The notes under the pieces are model-generated. The model had not been told where the DNA came from, searched no databases, and worked only from the letters and a program-made list of their open reading frames with translations. Positions 1 through 6,905 of a stretch of DNA of 11,205 nt are shown piece after piece. How positions within the stretch are numbered: position 1 is the first letter of the stretch; every line of letters begins with the position of its first letter. Origin of the DNA: Parvibaculum sp964560165 (GTDB lineage Bacteria; Pseudomonadota; Alphaproteobacteria; Parvibaculales; Parvibaculaceae); contig CAZLLB010000100.1 in NCBI GenBank assembly GCA_964560165.1, positions 1-11,205 on the forward strand. The letters run 5' to 3'. Both the position numbers and the translations under genes were made by a program.

Positions 1-1012
1 CCGCTGGAACGAGACGGAATATGATCCGGTCGGCACCTTCTTCTCGCTCGAAGATATTTTTGGCCCCGGTCATCAGGGCGCCTTCTATGGCCCCGGTCTC
101 GGCGGCATTGGCGATCCGGGTGCCAGTGGCGTTTCTCCTGATATGCAGTTTCTCCTGGGCACCGGCATACCTGAATCGCTCGAAGGCGAGCCGCGCGATT
201 CCGGCCAGTGGGGCGTTTCCGGGCGATATTTCAGCGATGCGCTTCAGACCGAGTTTGGCCTCTACTACATGCGCTATCACCAGAAAGCGCCCATACTCGG
301 CATAAACGCGGCATGCGATCCTGTCTTCTCCTGCTATGTCACATCCTATTTCCGCAATTTCGTCGAAGACCAGAACCTCTATGGCGCGACTGCGAGCTTT
401 GTCTTGCAGGATGTGTCGGTGGGTGTGGAAGTGGCCTATCAGCCGAATTACTCGGTGCCGCTGGCCGACGCTTTCACGCCTGCGATCACAGCCGCCTTTG
501 CCGCTGATCCTGTCGGCCTGACAGGGACGGCGAAGGAGCTTGGTTTCGTTCGCGCCAATCGCACACAGACGATCCTCAACGGGATCTACGTCGCGCCGCC
601 GACCATGCCGGTTCTCGGCACGCTCATTCAGGCTGTGGGCATGGATGACGTGACGTTCCTGGCTGAAGCGGCCTGGACCCATTTTGACAAGAAGCCGGCC
701 AATACATTCGGCGACGAGAATGCCATCGGCTATGTGCTCGATATTACCGGCAGCTATCAGGGCATCTTCGGCACGCCCTGGGTGCTCTATCCCGGCATTG
801 CCTTCAAGCATGACGTGAAAGGAACGGCGCTCGATTACGTCGTGACCGACACGCATATCGACGGCCGCAAATCGCTGACACTTCGCCTGACGGCCGACTA
901 CCAATCCACCTGGAGCATCGGCGTTGCCTATGTCAACAATTTCGGCGGAGGCATGACCAACTTCGCATCGGATCGCGACTACGCATCCGCCACCGTTTCC
1001 TACGCCTTCTGA
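1..1012 (+). CDS. DUF1302 family outer-membrane protein, C-terminal part (5' end outside window)
   Basis: The reading frame is open from base 2 to the TGA at 1010-1012, giving about 336 visible residues, so the gene starts upstream and the N-terminal part and any signal peptide are missing. Near the left edge it reads WNETEYDPVGTFF followed by EDIFGPGHQG, the aromatic/Gly-rich style I associate with DUF1302 proteins. The rest alternates short hydrophobic and polar stretches, as in a beta-barrel (for example SLTLRLTADYQSTWSIGVAYV), and the chain ends ATVSYAF with a terminal Phe, the usual signal for BAM-dependent outer-membrane insertion. DUF1302 proteins are usually about 500-650 residues and often lie beside a DUF1329 gene, as here. 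Their molecular role is poorly defined; they have been met near lipid, steroid and hydrocarbon catabolism genes. A role in handling a hydrophobic substrate at the outer membrane is inference. The internal ATG at 143 is not the start, because family-like sequence continues upstream of it. Confidence 0.85.
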   Translation, partial: RWNETEYDPVGTFFSLEDIFGPGHQGAFYGPGLGGIGDPGASGVSPDMQFLLGTGIPESLEGEPRDSGQWGVSGRYFSDALQTEFGLYYMRYHQKAPILGINAACDPVFSCYVTSYFRNFVEDQNLYGATASFVLQDVSVGVEVAYQPNYSVPLADAFTPAITAAFAADPVGLTGTAKELGFVRANRTQTILNGIYVAPPTMPVLGTLIQAVGMDDVTFLAEAAWTHFDKKPANTFGDENAIGYVLDITGSYQGIFGTPWVLYPGIAFKHDVKGTALDYVVTDTHIDGRKSLTLRLTADYQSTWSIGVAYVNNFGGGMTNFASDRDYASATVSYAF

Positions 1013-1048
1013 ATGAAACACGTAATGGAAGGTAAGGGGGGAATTCAA

Positions 1049-2407
1049 ATGTCCAAGAATGTTCTGATCACGGCGGCGTTCCTTTGCAGCGCTGCAATCT
1101 TCTCGACGGGTGCGGTGGCGGATTCGTTTGCCGATCTGGGAGGAAAGCTCACGCCCATCGGCGCGGAGCGCGCAGGCAATGCCGAGGGGACGATTCCGGC
1201 CTGGGAAGGCGGCATTACAACGCCGCCTGCGGGCTACCAGCAGGGAAGTGATTACATCGATCCTTATGCGGGCGAGAAAAAGCTGTTCTCGATCGACGGT
1301 GCCAATGCCGCTCAATACAAGGACAAGCTGGCCGCGGGGCAACAGTATCTGCTGGCCCGCTACAAAGACTACCGGATGGATGTCTATCCGGCGCATCGCA
1401 GTTGCGCCTATCCCGACAAGCTCTATCAGAAAACCAAAGAGGGCGCGGGTATCGCCCGGCTTGATGCGGCGACGAAGGATCTGATCGCGGCCCTGCCCGG
1501 TAGCGTTCCTTTTCCTGTGCCGAGTGATGGGGCGGAAGTGATGTGGAATCATCGCACGGCCTTCGATAGCCTTGGCCGCAATGTGTCGGGCACGACGGCG
1601 GTCGTCGATAAGGGTGGCAAGTATGTCCCGCTGAAATGGGACGAAGCTCGCCTGTCGAGCTATTACGATCCGGCCAACACCACGTTCGATGCGCTGAACA
1701 ATATCCAGCTCAAATATTTCACGACCTACACGGCGCCTGCTCGCGTTGCCGGTGAAATGTATCTGGTCCACGAGACGCTGAACGGCGAACGCAACGCCTG
1801 GCTTTACAGCCCCGGCCTGCGCCGTGTGCGTCGCGCGCCGACGCTTTCTTACGACAATCCGGTGTCGGGCTATGAAGGTCTCGCCGCCAGCGACCAGCTC
1901 TATATGTATAACGGTCGTCTCGATCGTTACGACTGGACGCTCGTCGGCAAGAAAGAGTTGTACATTCCTTACAACAATTTCGAGTTTGCAAACTCCAAAC
2001 ACAAGGTTGCCGAGCTGACGAAGCCGAATTTCCCTGATCCCGATGTCGGCCGTTACGAGCTGCATCGCGTCTGGGTGGTAGAGGCCAATCTCAAGCCGGG
2101 TCTTCGTCATCTGTTGCCCAAGCGCGTCTTCTATGTCGATGAAGATAGCTGGCGTGTCGTAGCGACCGATATTTACGATGCGCAGGGCAAGCTCTGGCGC
2201 TATCAGGAAGAGACGACGGTGCCCGTCTATGATCTGCCCGCCTGCTTTGGCTTTGGTCAGGCGATCTACGATTTCCAGGTGGATCGCTATGTGCTCGATC
2301 TGGTTTTCAACGACGACAAGCGGCCCGACTTCCACGCCGAAAGGCAGGGCGTTCTCGACGCGACGATGTTCGATGTCGGAGAGCTGCGCAAAAAAGGCAC
2401 GAGGTAA
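1049..2407 (+). CDS. DUF1329 family exported protein (LolA/LolB-like fold family)
   Basis: This encodes 452 residues from the ATG at 1049. That start is chosen over in-frame ATGs at 1013 and 1025 because AAGGGGGG lies 7 bases before it and the protein then opens with a clean signal peptide: basic MSKN, a hydrophobic stretch over residues 5-20, and a likely cleavage after AVA (residue 24). The mature N-terminus carries the family hallmark LTPIGAERAGNAEGTIPAW at residues 34-52. The length matches DUF1329 proteins, which are often annotated as outer-membrane lipoprotein-sorting-like because of a LolA/LolB-type fold. There is no lipobox Cys at the cleavage site, so a soluble periplasmic protein is more likely than a lipoprotein. 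The gene starts 36 bases after the DUF1302 stop, so the two are probably cotranscribed and act together. The substrate is unknown; the known pairing in proteobacteria supports a shared envelope function with a hydrophobic ligand. Confidence 0.92.
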   Translation: MSKNVLITAAFLCSAAIFSTGAVADSFADLGGKLTPIGAERAGNAEGTIPAWEGGITTPPAGYQQGSDYIDPYAGEKKLFSIDGANAAQYKDKLAAGQQYLLARYKDYRMDVYPAHRSCAYPDKLYQKTKEGAGIARLDAATKDLIAALPGSVPFPVPSDGAEVMWNHRTAFDSLGRNVSGTTAVVDKGGKYVPLKWDEARLSSYYDPANTTFDALNNIQLKYFTTYTAPARVAGEMYLVHETLNGERNAWLYSPGLRRVRRAPTLSYDNPVSGYEGLAASDQLYMYNGRLDRYDWTLVGKKELYIPYNNFEFANSKHKVAELTKPNFPDPDVGRYELHRVWVVEANLKPGLRHLLPKRVFYVDEDSWRVVATDIYDAQGKLWRYQEETTVPVYDLPACFGFGQAIYDFQVDRYVLDLVFNDDKRPDFHAERQGVLDATMFDVGELRKKGTR

Positions 2408-2444
2408 TCCGCTTGGCGCTGGCGTTTCTATCGCGCAAATTCCA

Positions 2445-2476
2445 CAGAGGGCAGGGGCTTCGGCCTCTGCCCTTTG
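2445..2476 (+). terminator. Strong UUCG-capped hairpin between DUF1329 and MFS genes
   Basis: Arms 2445-2458 and 2463-2476 pair over 14 bp with two G-T wobbles around the tetraloop TTCG (2459-2462), which is extra-stable in RNA. The stem is GC-rich, but only TTT within the arm and a broken TTGCCTTG follow, so the uridine tract is poor. It starts 38 bases after the DUF1329 stop and ends 21 bases before the MFS ATG. It may be a partial terminator or an intercistronic processing or stability element. Confidence 0.7.
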
Positions 2477-2497
2477 CCTTGAGAGAGTGGGCTTGAA

Positions 2498-3706
2498 ATG
2501 ACGGTTCTGGAAAGCGCAGGCGGACAGTGGTGGCGGCGCGCCGATCCGCAGCGGGGCTCGACGCTTTTTCTCGTCGCGCTGGCTGGCACATATGGCACGC
2601 TTCTCGTCTCCATATTGCCGGCGCTCGTCAATGGCTGGCTCGTCTATCTGCATTTGAGCGAGCGTGTGGCGGGGCTGATTGCTACTGCCAACGTGCTGGC
2701 GGCGACGGTCGGTCTGGGGCTTTCCGTTTTCCTGCTCACGCGCTGGTCGCTGGTGCGCATGGCGCAAGCCGGTATCGCAATTGCGATTTTGGGGGATGTG
2801 CTCTCCATCGTGGCGCGGACAGGGCTGGAACTCGGCTTTGCGCGTGTCCTTGCCGGGCTCGGCCTCGGCCTGCTCGCTGGCGTGATGACGAACTGGTTCG
2901 GCCGTCATGAACAGGCCGAACGCGGCTTCGGCATGTCGATCATGTTGCAATTCGTGCTGACAGCCGTGTTCTTTGCGGTGATCCCTGAGATCGAGCCTTA
3001 TTTCGGCTATGCGAGCGTCTATCTGGCGGTGCTGAGCCTCGGTGTGGCCGCCGCTTTTCTCTGTCCGCTGTTCGGGCTGAATGGCGGGGATGTGCCGTTA
3101 CCGAAACAGAGCGGCACGCCGCCGCTCGCCGCCGCTGACGCCCATCCTGCCATCCTGAAGATCTCATCCATTCTGGCTTTCGCCATATTCGAACTCGCCG
3201 CCATCGGCCTCTGGAGTTACATGCTGCGTTATGCCGAGGTGATCGGCATGTCGGCGGCGCAGGCCTCGCATCTGCTGGCGCTTTCGTCGCTTTGCGGCAT
3301 TCTCGGCACTGTTCTCGTCGTCTGGCTCGGCAGTCGCTGCGGGCGGCTCGCGCCGCTGCTCGCATCATTGGTTTTCTATCTCGCGCCAACGCTGGTTTTT
3401 GCTTTGCTGCATACGCCCAACGCGATCTTTACCGCGGGGCTCATTTTGCAAAATATCGCCTGGGCCGTTGCCGTTCCCTATTTTCAGGCTGTGCAGTCGG
3501 TGCTCGACAAAACGGGACGGCTTGCAGTCTGGGGCATGCTCGTCGCTTCGGCGGGCGCGGGGCTCGGCCCGGCTCTGCTCGGAGCGGCGATCGATGGCGC
3601 GTCCTATGTGGCGGCGTTCGCTGTTGCCGCTCTGGCGCTTGTCATCTCGATGCTGGTGATTGCGCGGCCAGCTCTCATCGCGGACCGGATCGCACGGAAC
3701 GGCTGA
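2498..3706 (+). CDS. Major facilitator superfamily (MFS) transporter
   Basis: This encodes 402 residues starting at the ATG at 2498, with GAGAGAGTGG about 8 bases before it. Hydrophobic segments fit twelve membrane helices, roughly at residues 21-50, 57-80, 84-106, 112-133, 144-164, 170-194, 221-245, 256-278, 284-305, 308-332, 342-364 and 369-389. The two six-helix halves are separated by a polar central loop at residues about 195-220. A charged stretch NWFGRHEQAERGFGMS (132-147) after helix 4 resembles a cytoplasmic MFS loop, and the second half has the usual small-residue-rich helix (ASAGAGLGPALLGA, 350-363). The family moves small solutes across the inner membrane, usually with protons; import or export and the substrate cannot be told from sequence. 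It lies downstream of DUF1302/DUF1329, where an RND/MMPL-type transporter is often found instead, so a linked transport role is possible. The stop abuts the convergent amidase stop. Confidence 0.88.
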   Translation: MTVLESAGGQWWRRADPQRGSTLFLVALAGTYGTLLVSILPALVNGWLVYLHLSERVAGLIATANVLAATVGLGLSVFLLTRWSLVRMAQAGIAIAILGDVLSIVARTGLELGFARVLAGLGLGLLAGVMTNWFGRHEQAERGFGMSIMLQFVLTAVFFAVIPEIEPYFGYASVYLAVLSLGVAAAFLCPLFGLNGGDVPLPKQSGTPPLAAADAHPAILKISSILAFAIFELAAIGLWSYMLRYAEVIGMSAAQASHLLALSSLCGILGTVLVVWLGSRCGRLAPLLASLVFYLAPTLVFALLHTPNAIFTAGLILQNIAWAVAVPYFQAVQSVLDKTGRLAVWGMLVASAGAGLGPALLGAAIDGASYVAAFAVAALALVISMLVIARPALIADRIARNG

Positions 3707-3709
3707 TCA
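3704..3709. other. TGATCA palindrome carrying the stop codons of two convergent genes
   Basis: Bases 3704-3706 (TGA) end the MFS gene on the plus strand, and bases 3707-3709 (TCA) are the TGA stop of the amidase on the minus strand. The two coding regions therefore meet with no intergenic base between them, so there is no separate terminator at the junction. Confidence 0.95.
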
Positions 3710-5155
3710 GACGGTTCCCCGGAAATCGGGAAAAGCGCCGTTCGCGTAAAGCGGCGGCGCGACGCGTTCATAGGCCGAGGCCAGCGCGAAGGCTGTCGCG
3801 TCGTCATAGCGGCCAGCGATGATCTGGATCGAGGTCGGAATATTGCAGACGGCGCGGCCCGTCTGCGCGACGATGATCGGATGCAGATAGAGCAGGTTGA
3901 ATGGATGCGTCAGCCACCAGCCCATCATGCTGTCCACCTCGACATTGTTGATGATGGTCTTGTCGTTCAGCGGTTCGTTGGTTGCTGATACGGACGGGAG
4001 GCCTGTTGTGGGGCAGACGATTGCATCAAAGCCCGCGCCATAGATTGCATCGATGTCGCAAGCCATTTCGGCCAGAAGGGCTGCGGCGGTTTCCATTGCA
4101 TTCGCGGGCAGCTTCCGCGCCTTGGCGATCATGGCGCGCGTGTGGTCTGAAAGATCGTCGGGTGCTTTGGCTTGCGCTTCGGCGGCTTCGAGGAAGGTGC
4201 GCCAGAAGCCGGTGAGCATGGTTCCATGCGTTGCGGCTATCACTTTATCCTCGGTCCAGCTCAGAGAGACTTCTTCCACGATGACGCCCAGCGTCTCGAA
4301 ATGCTTCAGCGCATGCTCGGTATTGGCGCGGACTTCGGGGTCGATCTGCGCAAAGCCGAGATCGGGACTATAGGCGATGCGCATACCGGCAACAGATGGT
4401 AGCGGGGCGGGCAAGGTTTCCTTGCGCAAGCCCGTGTGGTCATAAGGCGCCGGGCCGTTCGAGATGTCGTACATCAGCGTCAGATCATCGACGCTGCGCG
4501 CCATCGGACCATAGACCGATTGCGGCACCACGCCCCAGGGCACCACGGTCGGGAAGCGTCCGAAGGGTGCCTTGAAGCCATAGACGCCGTTGACGCTGGC
4601 GGGCAGGCGGATCGAGCCGCCTGAATCGCTGCCCGTCGCAAGCGTCGTCGTGCCCGAGGCGAGCGCCGCGCCCGAGCCGCCCGAGGATCCCGAAGGCGTA
4701 TATTCGATGTTCCAGGGATTGCGGGTGACGCCGAAAAGTGCCGACCTGGTGACACCGCTCAAGCAGAATTCGGGCACTGTCGTTTTCGCGTGGATGATCG
4801 CCCCTGCATCGACAAGCCGCTGGACCATCGGATGCGACACCGGGGCCACATAATCGAGGAAGAGTTTCGAGCCTGATGTCGTCACCTTGCCTGCGACATC
4901 TGTATCGTCCTTGACGGCCAGTGTGATGCCTTCGAGCGCGCGGGCGTCCCCGCGTGCATATCTATCCGCCGCGGCCTTGGCGGCATCGCGCGCCTCGTCG
5001 AAGAAGCGCCAGGCGAATGCGTTGACCTTCGGTTCCACCGCCTCGGCGCGCGCGATCTGGGCATTCAGCACGTCGAGGGGAGAAATCCGGCCCGCGCGAA
5101 ATTGTCGGAGCTGTTCGCTTGCAGGCATGTAGATCAGATCGAGATCGGCATTCAT
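3707..5155 (-). CDS. Amidase signature (AS) family hydrolase
   Basis: This encodes 482 residues from the ATG at 5155, chosen because GGGGGAG lies 6 bases upstream of it. A longer start at 5191 has no ribosome binding site and sits inside an inverted repeat. Numbered from 5155, the AS signature is complete: catalytic Lys82 in LAVKDD, the cis-Ser157 in PSGSSGGSG (154-162), and nucleophile Ser181 in GSDSGGSIRLPA (175-186). Family enzymes hydrolyse a carboxamide to an acid plus ammonia or an amine; some act on esters or ureas. The spacing of 75 residues from Lys to cis-Ser and 24 to the nucleophile fits the family. No signal peptide is seen, so it is cytoplasmic. No GatB or GatC partner is nearby and the gene sits with catabolic enzymes, so a GatA role in Glu-tRNA amidation is unlikely. 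It follows the aldehyde dehydrogenase by 78 bases on the same strand and is probably cotranscribed. The actual amide substrate is unknown. Confidence 0.94.
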   Translation of the reverse strand: MNADLDLIYMPASEQLRQFRAGRISPLDVLNAQIARAEAVEPKVNAFAWRFFDEARDAAKAAADRYARGDARALEGITLAVKDDTDVAGKVTTSGSKLFLDYVAPVSHPMVQRLVDAGAIIHAKTTVPEFCLSGVTRSALFGVTRNPWNIEYTPSGSSGGSGAALASGTTTLATGSDSGGSIRLPASVNGVYGFKAPFGRFPTVVPWGVVPQSVYGPMARSVDDLTLMYDISNGPAPYDHTGLRKETLPAPLPSVAGMRIAYSPDLGFAQIDPEVRANTEHALKHFETLGVIVEEVSLSWTEDKVIAATHGTMLTGFWRTFLEAAEAQAKAPDDLSDHTRAMIAKARKLPANAMETAAALLAEMACDIDAIYGAGFDAIVCPTTGLPSVSATNEPLNDKTIINNVEVDSMMGWWLTHPFNLLYLHPIIVAQTGRAVCNIPTSIQIIAGRYDDATAFALASAYERVAPPLYANGAFPDFRGTV

Positions 5156-5187
5156 CGGACGGCTCCCCCACGAGGCGATATTTCCCA

Positions 5188-5228
5188 CCATCGCCCAGTA
5201 GGCCGCAAGAGGCAGAGCTTGGCGATGG
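5188..5228 (-). repeat. Inverted repeat in the aldehyde dehydrogenase-amidase gap
   Basis: CCATCGCC at 5188-5195 pairs perfectly over 8 bp with GGCGATGG at 5221-5228, with a 25-base loop that can itself form a small GCC/GGC stem. It lies between the aldehyde dehydrogenase stop (5234) and the amidase start (5155) in their shared transcript. It buries the alternative amidase ATG at 5189-5191 but leaves the preferred ribosome binding site (about 5162-5168) free. Confidence 0.5.
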
Positions 5229-5233
5229 CCTGT

Positions 5234-6670
5234 TTAGGGCAATGCGCGGGCCGGGCCTCCGATGATCGCCTTGATCTCAGTGAACTCCTCCAGACCGAAG
5301 CTGCCGCCCTCGCGCCCGTTGCCGGATTGTTTGTAGCCGCCAAAGGGCGCACTGGATTGGAGCATCGCGCCGTTGATATGGACATTGCCTGCCCGCAACC
5401 GTCGCGCGATCTCGAAGGCCCGTTCGGGGTCAGCCGAGGAGACATAGGCCGAAAGCCCATAGGGCGTGTCATTGGCGATGGCGATTGCGTCTTCCTCGCG
5501 CCGATAGGGCATGATGGAGAGAACGGGGCCGAAGATTTCTTCCCTCGCGATGGTCATGCCCGGCGTCACTGCGCCGAAGACGGTGGGCGCGATGAAATAG
5601 CCGGGAAGGGCCTCGCTTCTTTCCGGGCCGCCGGTTGCAAGCGTCGCCTTCTCGCGCGATCCGGTGGCAATATATGCGCGGACGCGCTCGAAATGGACGC
5701 GCGAGACGACAGGCCCGATCTCGGTCGCTTCATCCGCGGGGTTGCCGATGCGCAGGCGCGCGGCGGCAGCGGCAGCGATTTCCAGCGCTTCGTCATGGCT
5801 TTCGGTGGGCACCAGAAGGCGGGTCGGCGCGTTGCAGGACTGGCCGGTATTTTCCATGCACATGGCGACGGCCTGCGCCACTGTCTCTTCAAGATCGACG
5901 TCGTCGAGCAGGATGTTCGGTGACTTGCCGCCGAGTTCCTGCGAGACACGCTTGACGCCGGGCGCGGCATTGATGGCGACCTGAACGCCTGCCGCCGTCG
6001 AGCCGGTGAAGGAAACCATGTCGATGCCAGCATGGGACGACAAGGCAGCACCGACGCCGGGCCCGTCGCCATGCACCATGTTGAAGACGCCTGCGGGAAC
6101 GCCTGCTTCGTGCAGTATTTCGGCGAAGATTTGAGCCGATTGCGGCGTCAATTCGCTCGGCTTCAGAACCATGGTGCAACCGGCGGCCAGCGCGGGTGCG
6201 ACCTTGCAGACGATCTGGTTCATTGGCCAGTTCCAGGGCGTGATCAATGCGCAGACGCCGACCGGCTCGCGATGGATTTCGGCATTGTCGAGTTGCTGGA
6301 AGGCTGCCGCCTCTCTCAGCGCGGCGATTGTCGCCTTCAGATGTTCGCTGCCGGCAGGAACTTGCGCCTCGCGCGACAATGTAACGGGGGCACCCATCTC
6401 CTCGGTGATGGCGGCGACCAGACGTTCATAATATCGCTCATAGGCATCGAGAATGCGGGTAAGCAGGGCGAGGCGTCCGGCGGTGCTGGTCCTTGAAAAC
6501 GAGGCAAAGGCGCGCCGGGCGGCGGCGACCGCGTGATCTACATCGCCATCCGTTCCCATAGCGACCTGGCCATAGGCTCTGTCTGTCGCAGGATTAAAGA
6601 GGGGGCGGGTGGGGCGCGCCGAGGCGTCTATCCACTGGCCGTCAATGTAGAAGGCGCGGAAGTCTTTCAT
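5234..6670 (-). CDS. NAD(P)-dependent aldehyde dehydrogenase (ALDH superfamily)
   Basis: This encodes 478 residues from the ATG at 6670 (MKDFRAFYIDGQW), the usual family length and opening, with AAAGG 7 bases upstream. An ATG two codons earlier (6676) overlaps the stop of a possible small ORF as ATGA, and a longer start at 6721 has no ribosome binding site. Numbered from 6670, visible motifs are PWNWPMNQ with the catalytic-site Asn147, Lys170 in LKPSE for cofactor binding, SFTGST (220-225), general base Glu245 in QELGGKSPN, nucleophile Cys279 in NTGQSCNAPTR, and EEIFGPV (377-383). All catalytic residues are present. It oxidises an aldehyde to a carboxylic acid in the cytoplasm with reduction of NAD(P)+. 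The TGQSCNAPTR form is common among broad-range bacterial ALDHs, so the substrate cannot be named. It heads, or follows a small ORF in, the unit that ends with the amidase; both enzymes yield acids that the nearby ligase could activate. Confidence 0.94.
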   Translation of the reverse strand: MKDFRAFYIDGQWIDASARPTRPLFNPATDRAYGQVAMGTDGDVDHAVAAARRAFASFSRTSTAGRLALLTRILDAYERYYERLVAAITEEMGAPVTLSREAQVPAGSEHLKATIAALREAAAFQQLDNAEIHREPVGVCALITPWNWPMNQIVCKVAPALAAGCTMVLKPSELTPQSAQIFAEILHEAGVPAGVFNMVHGDGPGVGAALSSHAGIDMVSFTGSTAAGVQVAINAAPGVKRVSQELGGKSPNILLDDVDLEETVAQAVAMCMENTGQSCNAPTRLLVPTESHDEALEIAAAAAARLRIGNPADEATEIGPVVSRVHFERVRAYIATGSREKATLATGGPERSEALPGYFIAPTVFGAVTPGMTIAREEIFGPVLSIMPYRREEDAIAIANDTPYGLSAYVSSADPERAFEIARRLRAGNVHINGAMLQSSAPFGGYKQSGNGREGGSFGLEEFTEIKAIIGGPARALP

Positions 6671-6672
6671 AA

Positions 6673-6807
6673 TCATGCCTTTAAAGCCGGAGCCGGGTCC
6701 GAACTTGGCCGGATTTTCCATGGCGCGGAATAGCCTGATGAGGCCAGCGCCCGCGCCCGTGCGCCGGAAACGTTGAACAGGCGGCGGTTGTCACCCATCT
6801 CAGTCAT
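6673..6807 (-). CDS. Possible 44-aa small ORF coupled to the aldehyde dehydrogenase
   Basis: On the minus strand an ATG at 6807 opens a frame of 44 codons ending at TGA 6675-6673. It begins MTEMGDNRRLFNVSGARARA and ends DPAPALKA. It is preceded by AGGGAAG 4 bases from the ATG, a better ribosome binding site than that of the downstream gene. Its stop forms ATGA with one possible aldehyde dehydrogenase start and ends 2 bases before the preferred one, which is classic translational-coupling geometry. I recognise no family. It could be a leader peptide, a small regulatory protein, or the remaining N-terminus of a deleted gene: LFNVSG followed by ASSG is faintly like the opening of short-chain dehydrogenases, but that is a weak resemblance. 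Chance cannot be excluded for a frame this short in GC-rich DNA. Confidence 0.4.
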   Translation of the reverse strand: MTEMGDNRRLFNVSGARARALASSGYSAPWKIRPSSDPAPALKA

Positions 6808-6905
6808 GAGGCTTCCCTTCCCGCCTCAAGCCCGCCGCCGCCCTCCTTGGCAGATTTCCATGTAGCCAGTCTCGCACGGCGACGTTCGATCGAAAGGAGA
6901 TCGCG
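6808..6905. promoter_or_regulatory. Divergent control region between the small ORF/ALDH-amidase unit and the thiolase
   Basis: These 98 bases lie between two divergently transcribed units and should hold both sets of promoters. I see no convincing sigma-70 boxes. The 10-base perfect palindrome TTCGATCGAA (6885-6894) lies just before, and overlaps the edge of, the thiolase ribosome binding site AAAGGAGA (6893-6900). A short TGGC/GCCA repeat lies near 6848-6869. Their function as operators is speculative. Confidence 0.45.

Noticed and set aside
1013..1048. Longer N-terminus for the DUF1329 protein from ATG 1013
   Set aside because: It would place 12 charged residues ahead of a clean signal peptide, and the strong ribosome site serves the ATG at 1049.
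3292..3822. 176-codon plus-strand frame bridging the MFS and amidase genes
   Set aside because: It is a different frame of the MFS gene that runs into the antisense of the amidase; Arg/Ser-rich low-information product.
5102..5923. 273-codon plus-strand frame across the amidase and aldehyde dehydrogenase genes
   Set aside because: It spans the ends of two well-supported genes on the other strand, has no plausible fold or motif, and no ribosome binding site that decides a start.
6671..6721. Longer aldehyde dehydrogenase start at 6721
   Set aside because: No ribosome binding site precedes it and the extra residues are not part of the family's usual opening, which begins at MKDFRAFYIDGQW.
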